Shown here one piece after another: positions 30,767-38,682 of a DNA stretch of 64,000 nt. Both the position numbers and the translations under genes were made by a program. This DNA comes from Streptomyces sp. NBC_01471. GTDB taxonomy: Bacteria; Actinomycetota; Actinomycetes; Streptomycetales; Streptomycetaceae. The stretch spans positions 372,001 to 436,000 of the forward strand of contig NZ_CP109450.1 in NCBI RefSeq assembly GCF_041438865.1, read 5' to 3'. The notes beneath the pieces are model-generated. The model saw nothing but the letters and a program-made list of their open reading frames with translations, was not told where the DNA came from and did not search any database. Positions within the stretch are counted from its first letter, which is position 1. Each line of letters opens with the position of its first letter.

Positions 30767-31792
30767 ATGACGATCCCCTCCACCGCGCACGGCCCGGCAG
30801 ACCCCGGCCGCCGCTCGGTCCTGCTGAGCGCGGCGGCGCTCGCGCTCACCGCCTCCGGATGCTCGGGCAGGTCCGACGGCACCCGCGGCCCGCGGCTCTC
30901 CGCCCCGACCGCCTCCGTGTCGTCGGCCTCGGCAGGTGCCACACCGTCGTCGGCCGCACTGCCGCACACGACGGCCTGGCGGCCGAACGCGGCGGACGTG
31001 GAACCGGCCGTGAAGCTGCGCGCCGTACAGCTCGTCGAGGCACTGGGCACCTGGCGGCCGGGCGGCGGCGGTACGTCGAAGGCCCGGGCCAGAGTGACCG
31101 CGCTCGGCCTGCCCGGTGCGCTCGCGGATCAGGCGGGGCCGTTGCTGTCCGGCGCGGACGAGTCCGTTCTGCAGGTCATCGACGCGCAGTACGGCGGCAT
31201 CCTGACCGACTCCGCCAGCGTCCTGGTCGTGTGCAGGCAGTGGACTCGTTCCGGCGGCGGCCCGGTGGCAGGCGGCGGTACGACGGTGGACGTACGGCTG
31301 AGCCGGGCGCGGCCGCGCTGGTCGGTGAAGGCGCTCCACCCGGCCGCTCCGGGGCCGGCCTCGACCACGCTGTCCGACACGGCCCGCAAGGTTCTCGCCG
31401 ACCGCCGCATCAGCCTGCCGCCGGCCTCGGCGGCCGACATCCGCAGCGGTGCGGTCCACCCCAGCGCGCTCACGGCACTGCTACGGCTGGCGGACCGCTA
31501 CCGCATCGATGTGAGCGTCGTGCGGTCCGGACATCCGCTGGACGTCTTCGGCACCGACCGGCCCAGCGATCACCCGCTCGGCCGCGCCTTCGACGTATGG
31601 CGCATCAACGGCCGGCCCGTGGTCGCCGCGTCGACGCCCCGCTCCCTGATCGAGTCCTTCATGCGCGCCGCGGCGGCGGCCGGTTCGTACAACGTCGGCG
31701 GACCGGTCCAGCTCGGGGGCGGCGCCACGGCCAACCAGTTCTTCTCGGACGCCACCCACCACGACCACGTCCACGCCGGCTTCAGCAGCTGA
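30767..31792 (+). CDS. Tat-type lipoprotein with a D-Ala-D-Ala carboxypeptidase-like (LAS) fold
   Basis: The 341-aa protein begins with a twin-arginine signal (GRRSVLLSAAALALTASGC) and a probable lipidated C32. The C-terminal ~110 residues have zinc-peptidase marks of the hedgehog/DD-peptidase fold: SDHPLGRAFDVW, in which His and Asp would bind zinc, and HHDHVHAGF. The Ser/Ala-rich stretch after C32 is a linker. A ribosome site (GGAG) precedes the ATG. It may act on cell wall peptides outside the membrane; some members of this fold have no enzyme activity. Confidence 0.8.
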   Translation: MTIPSTAHGPADPGRRSVLLSAAALALTASGCSGRSDGTRGPRLSAPTASVSSASAGATPSSAALPHTTAWRPNAADVEPAVKLRAVQLVEALGTWRPGGGGTSKARARVTALGLPGALADQAGPLLSGADESVLQVIDAQYGGILTDSASVLVVCRQWTRSGGGPVAGGGTTVDVRLSRARPRWSVKALHPAAPGPASTTLSDTARKVLADRRISLPPASAADIRSGAVHPSALTALLRLADRYRIDVSVVRSGHPLDVFGTDRPSDHPLGRAFDVWRINGRPVVAASTPRSLIESFMRAAAAAGSYNVGGPVQLGGGATANQFFSDATHHDHVHAGFSS

Positions 31793-31794
31793 GC

Positions 31795-31809
31795 CGGTCC
31801 GGCGGACCG
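31795..31809. terminator. Short hairpin between convergent genes
   Basis: A 6-bp stem (31795-31800 with 31804-31809) with a 3-base loop fills the 17-bp gap between the lipoprotein and the HAAS-type protein. Confidence 0.4.
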
Positions 31810-32823
31810 TCACAGGGCGGGCGCAGCCGGCTTCCTGGCTCTCATCGGCCGGCCATCGGCGGGCCGGCGGCCGCGCCAGATGTCGGTGAGCCGCGCGACC
31901 ACGACCACAGCGGCGAAGAGGACACCCGCCCAGGAGATCCAGCTGCCGTGGGTGGTGAGCGCCCCGCCGCTGACCGCTCCGCCGCTGCCGGGGATGGCGT
32001 GGTTCAGTACACGCGCCTCCCAGAACAGCCAGGCGAGGGGCAGGGCTCCGGCGAGCGTGAGGGCCGTGTCGATGACGGAGGTCACCGGGCTCCAGCGGCG
32101 CAGCCGCACCTCGACCGCCCGCAGGACGACGGCGAGCGCGATCAGGGTCATGAAATACGGGATCCACCCGCCCCACAACGCGGGGTCGATGACGGGTACG
32201 GCCGCACCCGAACCCCCGGTCACCGGCGAGACCCACCTCTGCACGAGGAGCAGCGCGATGACGAGTGCGGCCTTGCCGACCAGACCGATCAGGTCCCGCC
32301 GGCTGGCCTCCCGGCGCACCTGCACGGGCGCCAGCCGGTCGGGTGTCCACCCGGTGCCCGCCGCAGTGCCGGACGCGGCACTCACGGCCCGGTCCACGGC
32401 TGCGAACAGCACGGTCACCCCGACAGCGAGGTAGAGCGCCACCGTCACCGTGTTCCCGATCGGCCGGAAGAGCGTCACCCAGATGTTCTCCCCGCGGGCG
32501 TGGTGGACGATCGCGAGCACCGCATACACCGGGGGCAGGACCGCCAGTGACACCCCGCGCAGCGCCTGCTTGTAGTCCGGGTACAGGTCGGGGCCGATCA
32601 GCGCGACGGCCCGGCGGGCGTAACGCGCGGCGAGTCGCGCCGGGTTGCCCAGGTCGCTCAGCGCCGCGTACTCGGCCTCGTCCGGAGTCTGTCCGCGGGC
32701 GACACGGGCGTCGGCGTCATCGCCGATCGCGGCGCGCAGCTCCCGCTCGATGTCGCTCCGCTCCTTGTCCGGCACGCGTCGCACGACGGTGCTGACGTAG
32801 CGGTCGGTCAGAGTGGCGGTCAC
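31810..32823 (-). CDS. HAAS/permease-prefix-domain membrane protein
   Basis: The 337-aa protein has a soluble N-terminal domain (~1-75, with RRVPDKERSDIERELRAAI and DLGNPARLAARYAR), typical of proteins paired with PadR regulators, followed by several transmembrane helices. The GTG start at 32823 shares four bases (GTGA) with the PadR stop, so it is translated with it. Proteins of this kind are thought to sense or modulate at the membrane. The function is not known. Confidence 0.85.
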   Translation of the reverse strand: MTATLTDRYVSTVVRRVPDKERSDIERELRAAIGDDADARVARGQTPDEAEYAALSDLGNPARLAARYARRAVALIGPDLYPDYKQALRGVSLAVLPPVYAVLAIVHHARGENIWVTLFRPIGNTVTVALYLAVGVTVLFAAVDRAVSAASGTAAGTGWTPDRLAPVQVRREASRRDLIGLVGKAALVIALLLVQRWVSPVTGGSGAAVPVIDPALWGGWIPYFMTLIALAVVLRAVEVRLRRWSPVTSVIDTALTLAGALPLAWLFWEARVLNHAIPGSGGAVSGGALTTHGSWISWAGVLFAAVVVVARLTDIWRGRRPADGRPMRARKPAAPAL

Positions 32824-33173
32824 GGCTTTTCCCCTTTCGTGGTTTCCGGGTCGAGACATGCCAGAGCCGTGCCGATCGCCTGCCACTCGTGCTGGAGCGC
32901 CTCCGCCAGGAGGACGCCGTCGCCGGTGGTCCGGTAGATCTTGCGCGGCCTGGCCTGGCTGGTGTCCCACTCACTCAGCAGCAGCCCCTGGCCCTCCAGC
33001 CGGCGCAGCAGCGGATACAGCGTGTTGGCCGCGACCGGCACTCCCGCGCGTTCCAGCACATCGAGCAGCCGGTAGCCGTACTCGGGCTCTCGTAGTGCGA
33101 GGAGGCTCGCCAGCACGACGGAGCCGCGACGCAGCTCCTGCCGGTGCGCGTCGAGCAACTCAGATTCAGTCAC
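32820..33173 (-). CDS. PadR-family transcriptional regulator
   Basis: A 117-aa winged-helix protein (ELLDAHRQELRRGSVVLASLL, YGYRLLDVLE, ANTLYPLLRRLEGQGLL, RKIYRTT). The GTG at 33173 is chosen because the family starts here and because the earlier GTG at 33197 lies inside a 25-bp palindrome that looks like its own operator. No strong ribosome site precedes it, so the mRNA may be leaderless. It is coupled to the HAAS-type membrane protein, a common PadR pairing, and probably represses this operon. Confidence 0.88.
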   Translation of the reverse strand: MTESELLDAHRQELRRGSVVLASLLALREPEYGYRLLDVLERAGVPVAANTLYPLLRRLEGQGLLLSEWDTSQARPRKIYRTTGDGVLLAEALQHEWQAIGTALACLDPETTKGEKP

Positions 33174-33181
33174 GACCGACA

Positions 33182-33206
33182 CGATACTGTGTGACACACA
33201 CTATCG
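33182..33206. promoter_or_regulatory. PadR operator candidate
   Basis: A 25-bp inverted repeat, CGATACTGTGTG-A-CACACACTATCG, has 11 of 12 pairs matched. It lies immediately upstream of the padR-type gene and 66 bp before the divergent YciO-like gene, so it may control both. Confidence 0.7.
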
Positions 33207-33272
33207 TCCAGAGCCGATGACGGGCGACCAACAGCAGCTGCCACCGGGCCGCCGACCGCGTAGGCTCGGTGG

Positions 33273-33893
33273 ATGGCGAAGTATTTTGACGTGCACCCGG
33301 ACAATCCGCAGCGGCGCACCATCAGCACGGTGGCCGAGAGTCTCCGCTCCGGTGCGCTCGTCGCGTATCCGACGGACTCCTGTTACGCGCTGGGCTGCCA
33401 GCTGGGCAACCGCGAAGGCATCAGCCGCATCCGGTCGATCCGGAACCTCGACGATCGTCACCACTTCACCCTCGTGTGCCAGGACTTCGCCCAGCTGGGG
33501 CAGTTCGTCCACATCGACAACGACGTGTTCCGCGCGATCAAGGCGGCGACCCCTGGCAGCTACACGTTCATCCTCCCGGCGACGAAGGAGGTACCGCGTC
33601 AGCTGCTGCACCCGAAGAAGAAGACGGTCGGTGTCCGGATCCCCGATCATGTGGTCGCTCAGGCGCTGGTCGCCGAGCTGGGCGAGCCGCTCCTCTCCAG
33701 CACTCTGCTGCTCCCCGACGAGGACGAGCCGATGACACAGGGCTGGGAGATCAAGGAACGGCTCGACCATGTGGTGGACGCCGTGGTCGACTCGGGCGAC
33801 TGCGGGACCGCGCCGACCACGGTCATCGACTTCTCCGACGGTGAGCCCGAGATCGTACGCCGAGGGGCGGGCGACACCGCACGATTCGAGTAG
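33273..33893 (+). CDS. YciO/YrdC/Sua5-family protein (threonylcarbamoyl-AMP synthase-like)
   Basis: The 206-aa protein spans a single YrdC-type domain: LRSGALVAYPTDSCYALGCQLGN near the start, DDRHHFTLVCQDFAQLGQF, TPGSYTFILPAT and GVRIPDH. It lacks the extra C-terminal Sua5 domain and fits the YciO branch, whose role in tRNA t6A synthesis is less certain than that of TsaC/Sua5. TAGGCT ends only 6 bases before the ATG and there is no ribosome site, which fits a leaderless transcript. Confidence 0.88.
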   Translation: MAKYFDVHPDNPQRRTISTVAESLRSGALVAYPTDSCYALGCQLGNREGISRIRSIRNLDDRHHFTLVCQDFAQLGQFVHIDNDVFRAIKAATPGSYTFILPATKEVPRQLLHPKKKTVGVRIPDHVVAQALVAELGEPLLSSTLLLPDEDEPMTQGWEIKERLDHVVDAVVDSGDCGTAPTTVIDFSDGEPEIVRRGAGDTARFE

Positions 33894-33969
33894 TCAGGCG
33901 TGCAAGCGGCCACCGCACCAACGCAGTTGGCGCCTGCACACGGTGGACGTGTTCACCAGGTTGCCGCCG

Positions 33970-34926
33970 TCACGCGGTGGCCGTGAGCGCCCCGGCCACG
34001 AGTGCGGCGGCCCTCGCCACGAGCGCGTCGTCCGCGGGCGCCTGCGCGTCGCGCTTGGTGGAGAGCACCGACAGCAGCAGCGGCGACCGACGTGGGGGCC
34101 ATACGACCCCCACGTCGTTGGCGACGCCGTAATCCCCGGTCCCCGTTTTGTCCGCCAGGATCCAGTCGGCGGGCAGGCCCTTTCCGAAGCGTTCGCTGTC
34201 CGTGGTGTTCGCCGTCAGCCAGCCGGTCAGTTTCTCGCGGTGACCGGGGGTCAGTACACGGCCCACGACGAGGCGGCCGACCGTGGTCCCGATGGCACCG
34301 GGGCTGCTGGTGTCGGTGACCCGCCAGGGCTCCGCCGAGTTCAGTTCCGGCTCCCACCGGTCGAGCCGGGTCGTCCTGTCCCCGATCGAACGGCTGAAGC
34401 GGGTGACCGCTGCCGGTCCGCCGAGCTGGGTGAGCAGGAGGTTCGCCGCGGCGTTGTCGCTCTCACCGAGAGCGGCAGCGCACAGCTCGGCGACGGTCAG
34501 GCCGTTGGCGATGTTCTCCGGCTTTCCGGTGACCGGGGCGTAGCCCGACTTCTTGACGAGTGCTTCGGTGTACCGGATGCGCTTGGCCAGGAACCGGCCG
34601 TCGTGGTCGAGGTCACGCAGCACGGCCCCGACGGCCACGGCCTTGGACACCGAGCACATCGGGAAGCGTTCGTGGGCGCGGTACAGCACCGTCGCGCCCG
34701 TGGCCGTGTCGCGGGCGAACACTCCCAGCCGGGCCGCATGCTCCTTTTCGAGCGCCCTCAGCTGCGGGGAGATGTCGGCCGGCCGCCGGGAGACACCGGC
34801 GCCGGGCGATGAGGCGTAGGCCCGGCCGGCGGCGGGCGTCAGGGCGGCCAGGGCGGTACCGGCGCCGAGGGCCAGTACGGTCCGGCGGGACGGAACAGAT
34901 TCGGTGGTTGATTCGGTGGTGTGCAC
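33970..34926 (-). CDS. blaL: Class A beta-lactamase (Tat-exported), BlaL-like
   Basis: A 318-aa serine beta-lactamase. The leader has a twin-arginine signal (PSRRTVLALGAGTALAAL). Catalytic motifs are S92-V-S-K95 (the S70xxK73 box), SDN in GESDNAAAN, ExxLN in RWEPELNSAE with the deacylating Glu166 equivalent, and KTG in DKTGTGDYG. The GTG at 34926 is favoured by AAGGA and GAGG upstream. It is divergent from a LysR regulator that is followed by a second penicillin-recognising protein, the same layout as blaL-blaA-blaB of Streptomyces cacaoi. It is probably inducible by beta-lactams. Confidence 0.92.
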   Translation of the reverse strand: MHTTESTTESVPSRRTVLALGAGTALAALTPAAGRAYASSPGAGVSRRPADISPQLRALEKEHAARLGVFARDTATGATVLYRAHERFPMCSVSKAVAVGAVLRDLDHDGRFLAKRIRYTEALVKKSGYAPVTGKPENIANGLTVAELCAAALGESDNAAANLLLTQLGGPAAVTRFSRSIGDRTTRLDRWEPELNSAEPWRVTDTSSPGAIGTTVGRLVVGRVLTPGHREKLTGWLTANTTDSERFGKGLPADWILADKTGTGDYGVANDVGVVWPPRRSPLLLSVLSTKRDAQAPADDALVARAAALVAGALTATA

Positions 34927-35093
34927 GGTGGCCTCGTTCCTTGTCGCGTGGTCAGGAAGGTCCGGGCCGCGCCGGAGGTACCGGGCGGGCCGGATCCGCA
35001 CGGCGCACAGTCAAGTCGGCGGCGCGGATCCATGTCGAATACACTCTCGACCTCAGGGCGATTCGATATGGATATCTGCGCACGTCGGAGGGC
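34927..35093. promoter_or_regulatory. Divergent bla control region
   Basis: This 167-bp region separates the beta-lactamase and its LysR regulator. It contains the perfect palindrome GATATGGATATC at 35065-35076 and an AT-rich stretch (35040-35080) unusual for this DNA. LysR sites of the T-N11-A type are expected here. Confidence 0.55.
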
Positions 35094-35969
35094 ATGTTGC
35101 TGACCGAACGGCATCTGGAGATCTTTGTCGCGCTCGCGGAGGAGGAGCACTTCGGCTCCGCCGCGCTGCGCGTGGGGATCACCCAGCCGCCACTGTCCCA
35201 GGGGCTGCGGCGGCTGGAGGCCCTGCTGGGCGTCCGGCTCTTCGACCGCGACCGGGGTGTCACGCTCACCGATGAGGGGGCGCTGCTCCTGCCGCACGCC
35301 CGCCGGGCGCTGACGGCGCTCACGGAGCTGCGGGAGGCCGGGTCCCGCGAGCAGGCCGACGGCCGTCGGCTGAGACTGGGGCTGGCGCCCGAGGTGCCGG
35401 CCCGGGTCGCGGCCGCCGTGGCGGCCGCGCCCGTCCGCGCCGGCGAGCGGAGCCGGATCGCCGTGACGACGGCGCCGACCGTCACTCTGCTGTCCGAGAC
35501 CGCTGCGGGGCGGCTCGACCTCGCGGTGGTCCGGCACCCGGCCGTCCTGCACGGTCTGGCGGCGGACCGGGTGGTGCTCTTCCCGACCTGGCTCCTCTCG
35601 CCCGCCGACCGGCCTGCGGGCGTCTCGGGAGCGGCCCGGCGCCTGCCCGTCGCCGTACGCCCGCGGCACGAAGCGCCCGCGGCGCACGACCTGTTCGTCG
35701 ACACCCTGGCCAGCCGCGGGCGCCGGGTGGAGACCCTGGTGGTGACCGACGAGCGCGCGGGACTGGCGCTGGTCGCGGCGGGGCAGGCGGTGCTGGTCAC
35801 GGCCGACGACACCCTGACGGCCGACGGCGTCGAGCGGGTCAGGGCGACCGACCCGGCGCTGCCCCTGCGGCTGCGCGTGGTGTGGGACGCGCGGCGTCCC
35901 GACTGCGAATGGACCGCACGGACCGCGCAGTTGGTGGTCGAGGCTCTGTCCCTGCAGGCGGCGAAATGA
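35094..35969 (+). CDS. blaA: LysR-family regulator, BlaA-like
   Basis: A 291-aa protein with an N-terminal winged helix (LTERHLEIFVALAEEEHFG, ITQPPLSQGLRRLEALLG, LFDRDRGVTLTDEG) and a LysR substrate-binding half. ATG 35094 follows GGAGG. Its stop overlaps the start of the BlaB-like gene (ATGA). Position, divergence from a class A beta-lactamase and coupling to a penicillin-binding-like protein match BlaA of S. cacaoi, an activator of beta-lactamase induction. Confidence 0.88.
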   Translation: MLLTERHLEIFVALAEEEHFGSAALRVGITQPPLSQGLRRLEALLGVRLFDRDRGVTLTDEGALLLPHARRALTALTELREAGSREQADGRRLRLGLAPEVPARVAAAVAAAPVRAGERSRIAVTTAPTVTLLSETAAGRLDLAVVRHPAVLHGLAADRVVLFPTWLLSPADRPAGVSGAARRLPVAVRPRHEAPAAHDLFVDTLASRGRRVETLVVTDERAGLALVAAGQAVLVTADDTLTADGVERVRATDPALPLRLRVVWDARRPDCEWTARTAQLVVEALSLQAAK

Positions 35970-36880
35970 CCGGGTCCCGGAGCGAGAGCGGTGTGCAGCG
36001 CACGATCCGCGGCATGTTCGCCGACGCGGGGGTCCGCGGCTGGCTGCACGTGGCCGAACTGTGGCGTCCGGATGCGCACATCGCGCTCGATCCCGGCGAG
36101 GCGGTCCCTGTCGGCTCCGTCTACAAGCTGCCGCTGATGGTCGCGTTCTGCCGGCTGGTGGACGCGGGAGCGGTCGACCCGCGCCACCGGGTCACGCTCG
36201 AAGCGTCGGACCGGATGCCCGGCCCGACCGGCATCTCCGTCCTGCGGGACCCGGTGTCCATGTCCCTGCGGGACCTGGTCGCGCTGATGATGACCATCTC
36301 CGACAACACCGCGGCCGACGCGGTGCTGCACCGGATCGGAACCGCGGCCGTCGACGAGTTGTGCCGGGACCTCGGCATGCGGGACACCACCGTGCACGGC
36401 GGGGTGGCCACCACGTTCGCGCAGTTGGTGACGGAGACCGGGGCCGATTCGCTGAGCGAGGCGCTGGAGCGCATCGCGGACAACGACACGACGGTGCCGC
36501 CGGTCGTCTACGACCCCCTGTCCAAGGCATCGGCCACACCTGCGGACATGGCCCTGCTGCTGAGGGCGATCTGGACCGGCCGGGCGGCCTCCGCCGAGAG
36601 TTGCGCGTTCATGCGTGACGTCATGGGCAAACAGCTGTGGAAGCACCGGCTCGCGTCCGGATTCCCCTACGACGACGTGACCGTGTCGGGCAAGACCGGC
36701 ACGTTCGGATCGATGCGGCACGAAGCCGGAGTGATCGAACTGGCCGACGGCAGCACGTACACCGCTGTGGTGTTCACCCAGGCGGCCCGAGCCGACAGCA
36801 CACTGCCGCGCGCCGACGCCGTGATCGGCGCGGCCGCCCGTATCGCGGTGGAGGAACTGCGCGGCAACGCGGGGGTGTGA
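35966..36880 (+). CDS. blaB: Penicillin-recognising serine protein, BlaB-like (class A lactamase fold)
   Basis: The 304-aa protein has S51-V-Y-K54, S112-D-N114 and K243-T-G, but I see no ExxLN box between SDN and KTG, so the deacylating Glu166 is missing. There is no signal peptide, so it is cytoplasmic as annotated. In S. cacaoi the matching BlaB has these motifs and is needed for lactamase induction without being a lactamase. Coupled translation with BlaA supports joint action. Enzyme activity cannot be excluded from sequence. Confidence 0.85.
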   Translation: MTGSRSESGVQRTIRGMFADAGVRGWLHVAELWRPDAHIALDPGEAVPVGSVYKLPLMVAFCRLVDAGAVDPRHRVTLEASDRMPGPTGISVLRDPVSMSLRDLVALMMTISDNTAADAVLHRIGTAAVDELCRDLGMRDTTVHGGVATTFAQLVTETGADSLSEALERIADNDTTVPPVVYDPLSKASATPADMALLLRAIWTGRAASAESCAFMRDVMGKQLWKHRLASGFPYDDVTVSGKTGTFGSMRHEAGVIELADGSTYTAVVFTQAARADSTLPRADAVIGAAARIAVEELRGNAGV

Positions 36881-36914
36881 CGGCGCCGGTACGCACGGCC
36901 CGGCCGGACAGTAC

Positions 36915-36940
36915 CGGCGTCCGGACGCGTCCGGACGCCG
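36915..36940. terminator. Hairpin between convergent blaB and sugar porter
   Basis: A 26-bp perfect palindrome, CGGCGTCCGGACGC-GTCCGGACGCCG in outline, gives an 11-bp stem with a 4-base loop about 35 bases after the blaB stop. Confidence 0.7.
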
Positions 36941-36972
36941 ATACCGCAGCCGCCGCTCGGCGAACGGGAGAT

Positions 36973-38421
36973 CTAGGGCGTCCGGCCTGCCACCGAACGC
37001 TGGTACGTCTCGCCCGTCATCGACTCCAGCTCCAGCTGCTTCGTCTCCGGGACCTTGCCCCGTACGAAGAAGAACGAGGCGAGGGCGAAGAAGGCGAACG
37101 TGCCGTACAGCCACGAGAGGCCGACCTGGCGGGTCATCGGCTCGAACGCGAAGGTGACGATGAAGTTGAAGATCCAGTTCGAGGCCGTGCCGATGGCCAG
37201 CGCCATCGCGCGCATCCGGTTCGGGAACATCTCGGCCAGCATGATCCACAGAATCGGGCCCCACGAGAGCGCGAAGAAGACGACGAAGGCGTTCGCACCG
37301 ACCAGGGCCAGCGGCCCGTAGGGGCTGGGCAGCGACACGTTGTCTCCGCTGCCGTGCTGCTGGGAGAAGGCCACGGCGGTGAGCAGCAGTGACAGGAACA
37401 TTCCGATGGAGCCGATGGTGAGCAGCCGGCGGCGGCCTACCCGGTCCACGAAGAACATGGCGACCACGGTCATCACCACATTGATCCCGGCGGTGATCAC
37501 CGAGGTGGTGAACGAGCTGGACTCGCTGAATCCGACCGACTTCCAGAGGGTGGTGGAGTAGTAGAAGATCGCGTTGATGCCGACCAGCTGCTGGAACGCG
37601 GCCATGATGATGCCGACCCAGACCAGCGGGTGCAGGCCGAACCTCTTGCCGCGGATGTCGGCGAACGTACTGCGGTGCTCGTTGCCCAGGGTCTCCCGGA
37701 TCTGCTCGACCTTGCCCTCGGGGTCGCTCTCGCCGGTCACCCGCTCCAGCACACCGGCCGCCTTGCGGTACTCGCCCTTCAGCACCAGGTAGCGCGGGGA
37801 TTCCGGGATCAGCATGGCCAGCAGGCCGTACACCAGGGCCGGGATGACACCGACCAGGAACATCCAGCGCCAGGCCGGCATGCCGAACCAGAGGTCCTGC
37901 GAGGCGCCGCCCGCGGCGCCGGCCAACCCCTTGTTGGAGCTGAGCACCACCAGCTGACCGACGGTGATCGCCAGCTGCTGCAGGGACCCCAGGGCGCCGC
38001 GCCCCTTCGCGGGCGCCACTTCGGAGATGTACGCCGGTGCGATCACGGAGGCGACGCCGATGGCCAGACCGCCGACCACCCGCCACACCATGAGGTCGGG
38101 AACGGAGAACGCGGTCGCCGACCCCACGGAGCTGATGATGAACATCACCGCGCCCAGCACCATCACGCGCCGGCGTCCCCAGCTGTCCGCCAGCCGTCCC
38201 GCGTACCAGGCGCCGACCGCACAGCCCAGCAGAGCGATGGAGACGACGAATCCGGAGAGGAAGGAGCCGAGATGGAAATGTGAGCCCAGCGCGTCGACCG
38301 CGCCGTTGATGACGGACGAGTCGAAGCCGAAAAGAAAACCGCCGACCGCGGCGGCAATGGAGATGCCTACAGCCTTACCGCCACGTTGGGGTGCGTCTGC
38401 GAGGGGAGCCGTCTCCGCCAT
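36973..38421 (-). CDS. MFS sugar porter (GlcP/XylE-like)
   Basis: A 482-aa twelve-helix transporter. Sugar-porter signatures are GGFLFGFDSSVINGA in helix 1, GRLADSWGRRRVM after helix 2, PESPRYLVLKG before the central loop, QQLVGINAIFYYS in helix 7 and VPETKQLELE after the last helix. These resemble Streptomyces GlcP glucose permeases and E. coli XylE. The ATG at 38421 fits the family N-terminus. No sugar enzyme is beside it. The 261-bp gap to the next gene (38422-38682) has no ORF I accept. Confidence 0.9.
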   Translation of the reverse strand: MAETAPLADAPQRGGKAVGISIAAAVGGFLFGFDSSVINGAVDALGSHFHLGSFLSGFVVSIALLGCAVGAWYAGRLADSWGRRRVMVLGAVMFIISSVGSATAFSVPDLMVWRVVGGLAIGVASVIAPAYISEVAPAKGRGALGSLQQLAITVGQLVVLSSNKGLAGAAGGASQDLWFGMPAWRWMFLVGVIPALVYGLLAMLIPESPRYLVLKGEYRKAAGVLERVTGESDPEGKVEQIRETLGNEHRSTFADIRGKRFGLHPLVWVGIIMAAFQQLVGINAIFYYSTTLWKSVGFSESSSFTTSVITAGINVVMTVVAMFFVDRVGRRRLLTIGSIGMFLSLLLTAVAFSQQHGSGDNVSLPSPYGPLALVGANAFVVFFALSWGPILWIMLAEMFPNRMRAMALAIGTASNWIFNFIVTFAFEPMTRQVGLSWLYGTFAFFALASFFFVRGKVPETKQLELESMTGETYQRSVAGRTP

Positions 38422-38682
38422 GAACACAATCACCTGACTGACATCGTTGTCTGCTATCGCTTCCACTCTTCGTGAAAGCGCCCTTTGCTTCGGTGTACGG
38501 AACACCTTCACGGCGCTCGCGTACCCACGCAAAATCGCGGCAGTCTCCCTGAAACCTGTGATTTCCCTCAAGGCCGGGCGGGAAGGGGACCATGACGCGG
38601 CTGTGAGATCGGTGACGAGAGGTCTTCAGGCAGTGGAGCCACGCGGGTCACTTCAGCCCGGTGGCCCCCACCCCGTGGGCAA

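Noticed and set aside
34952..38086. 1,044-codon minus-strand frame across blaA/blaB and the sugar porter
   Set aside because: It crosses three genes with clear families in other frames and shows only low-complexity Arg-rich sequence.
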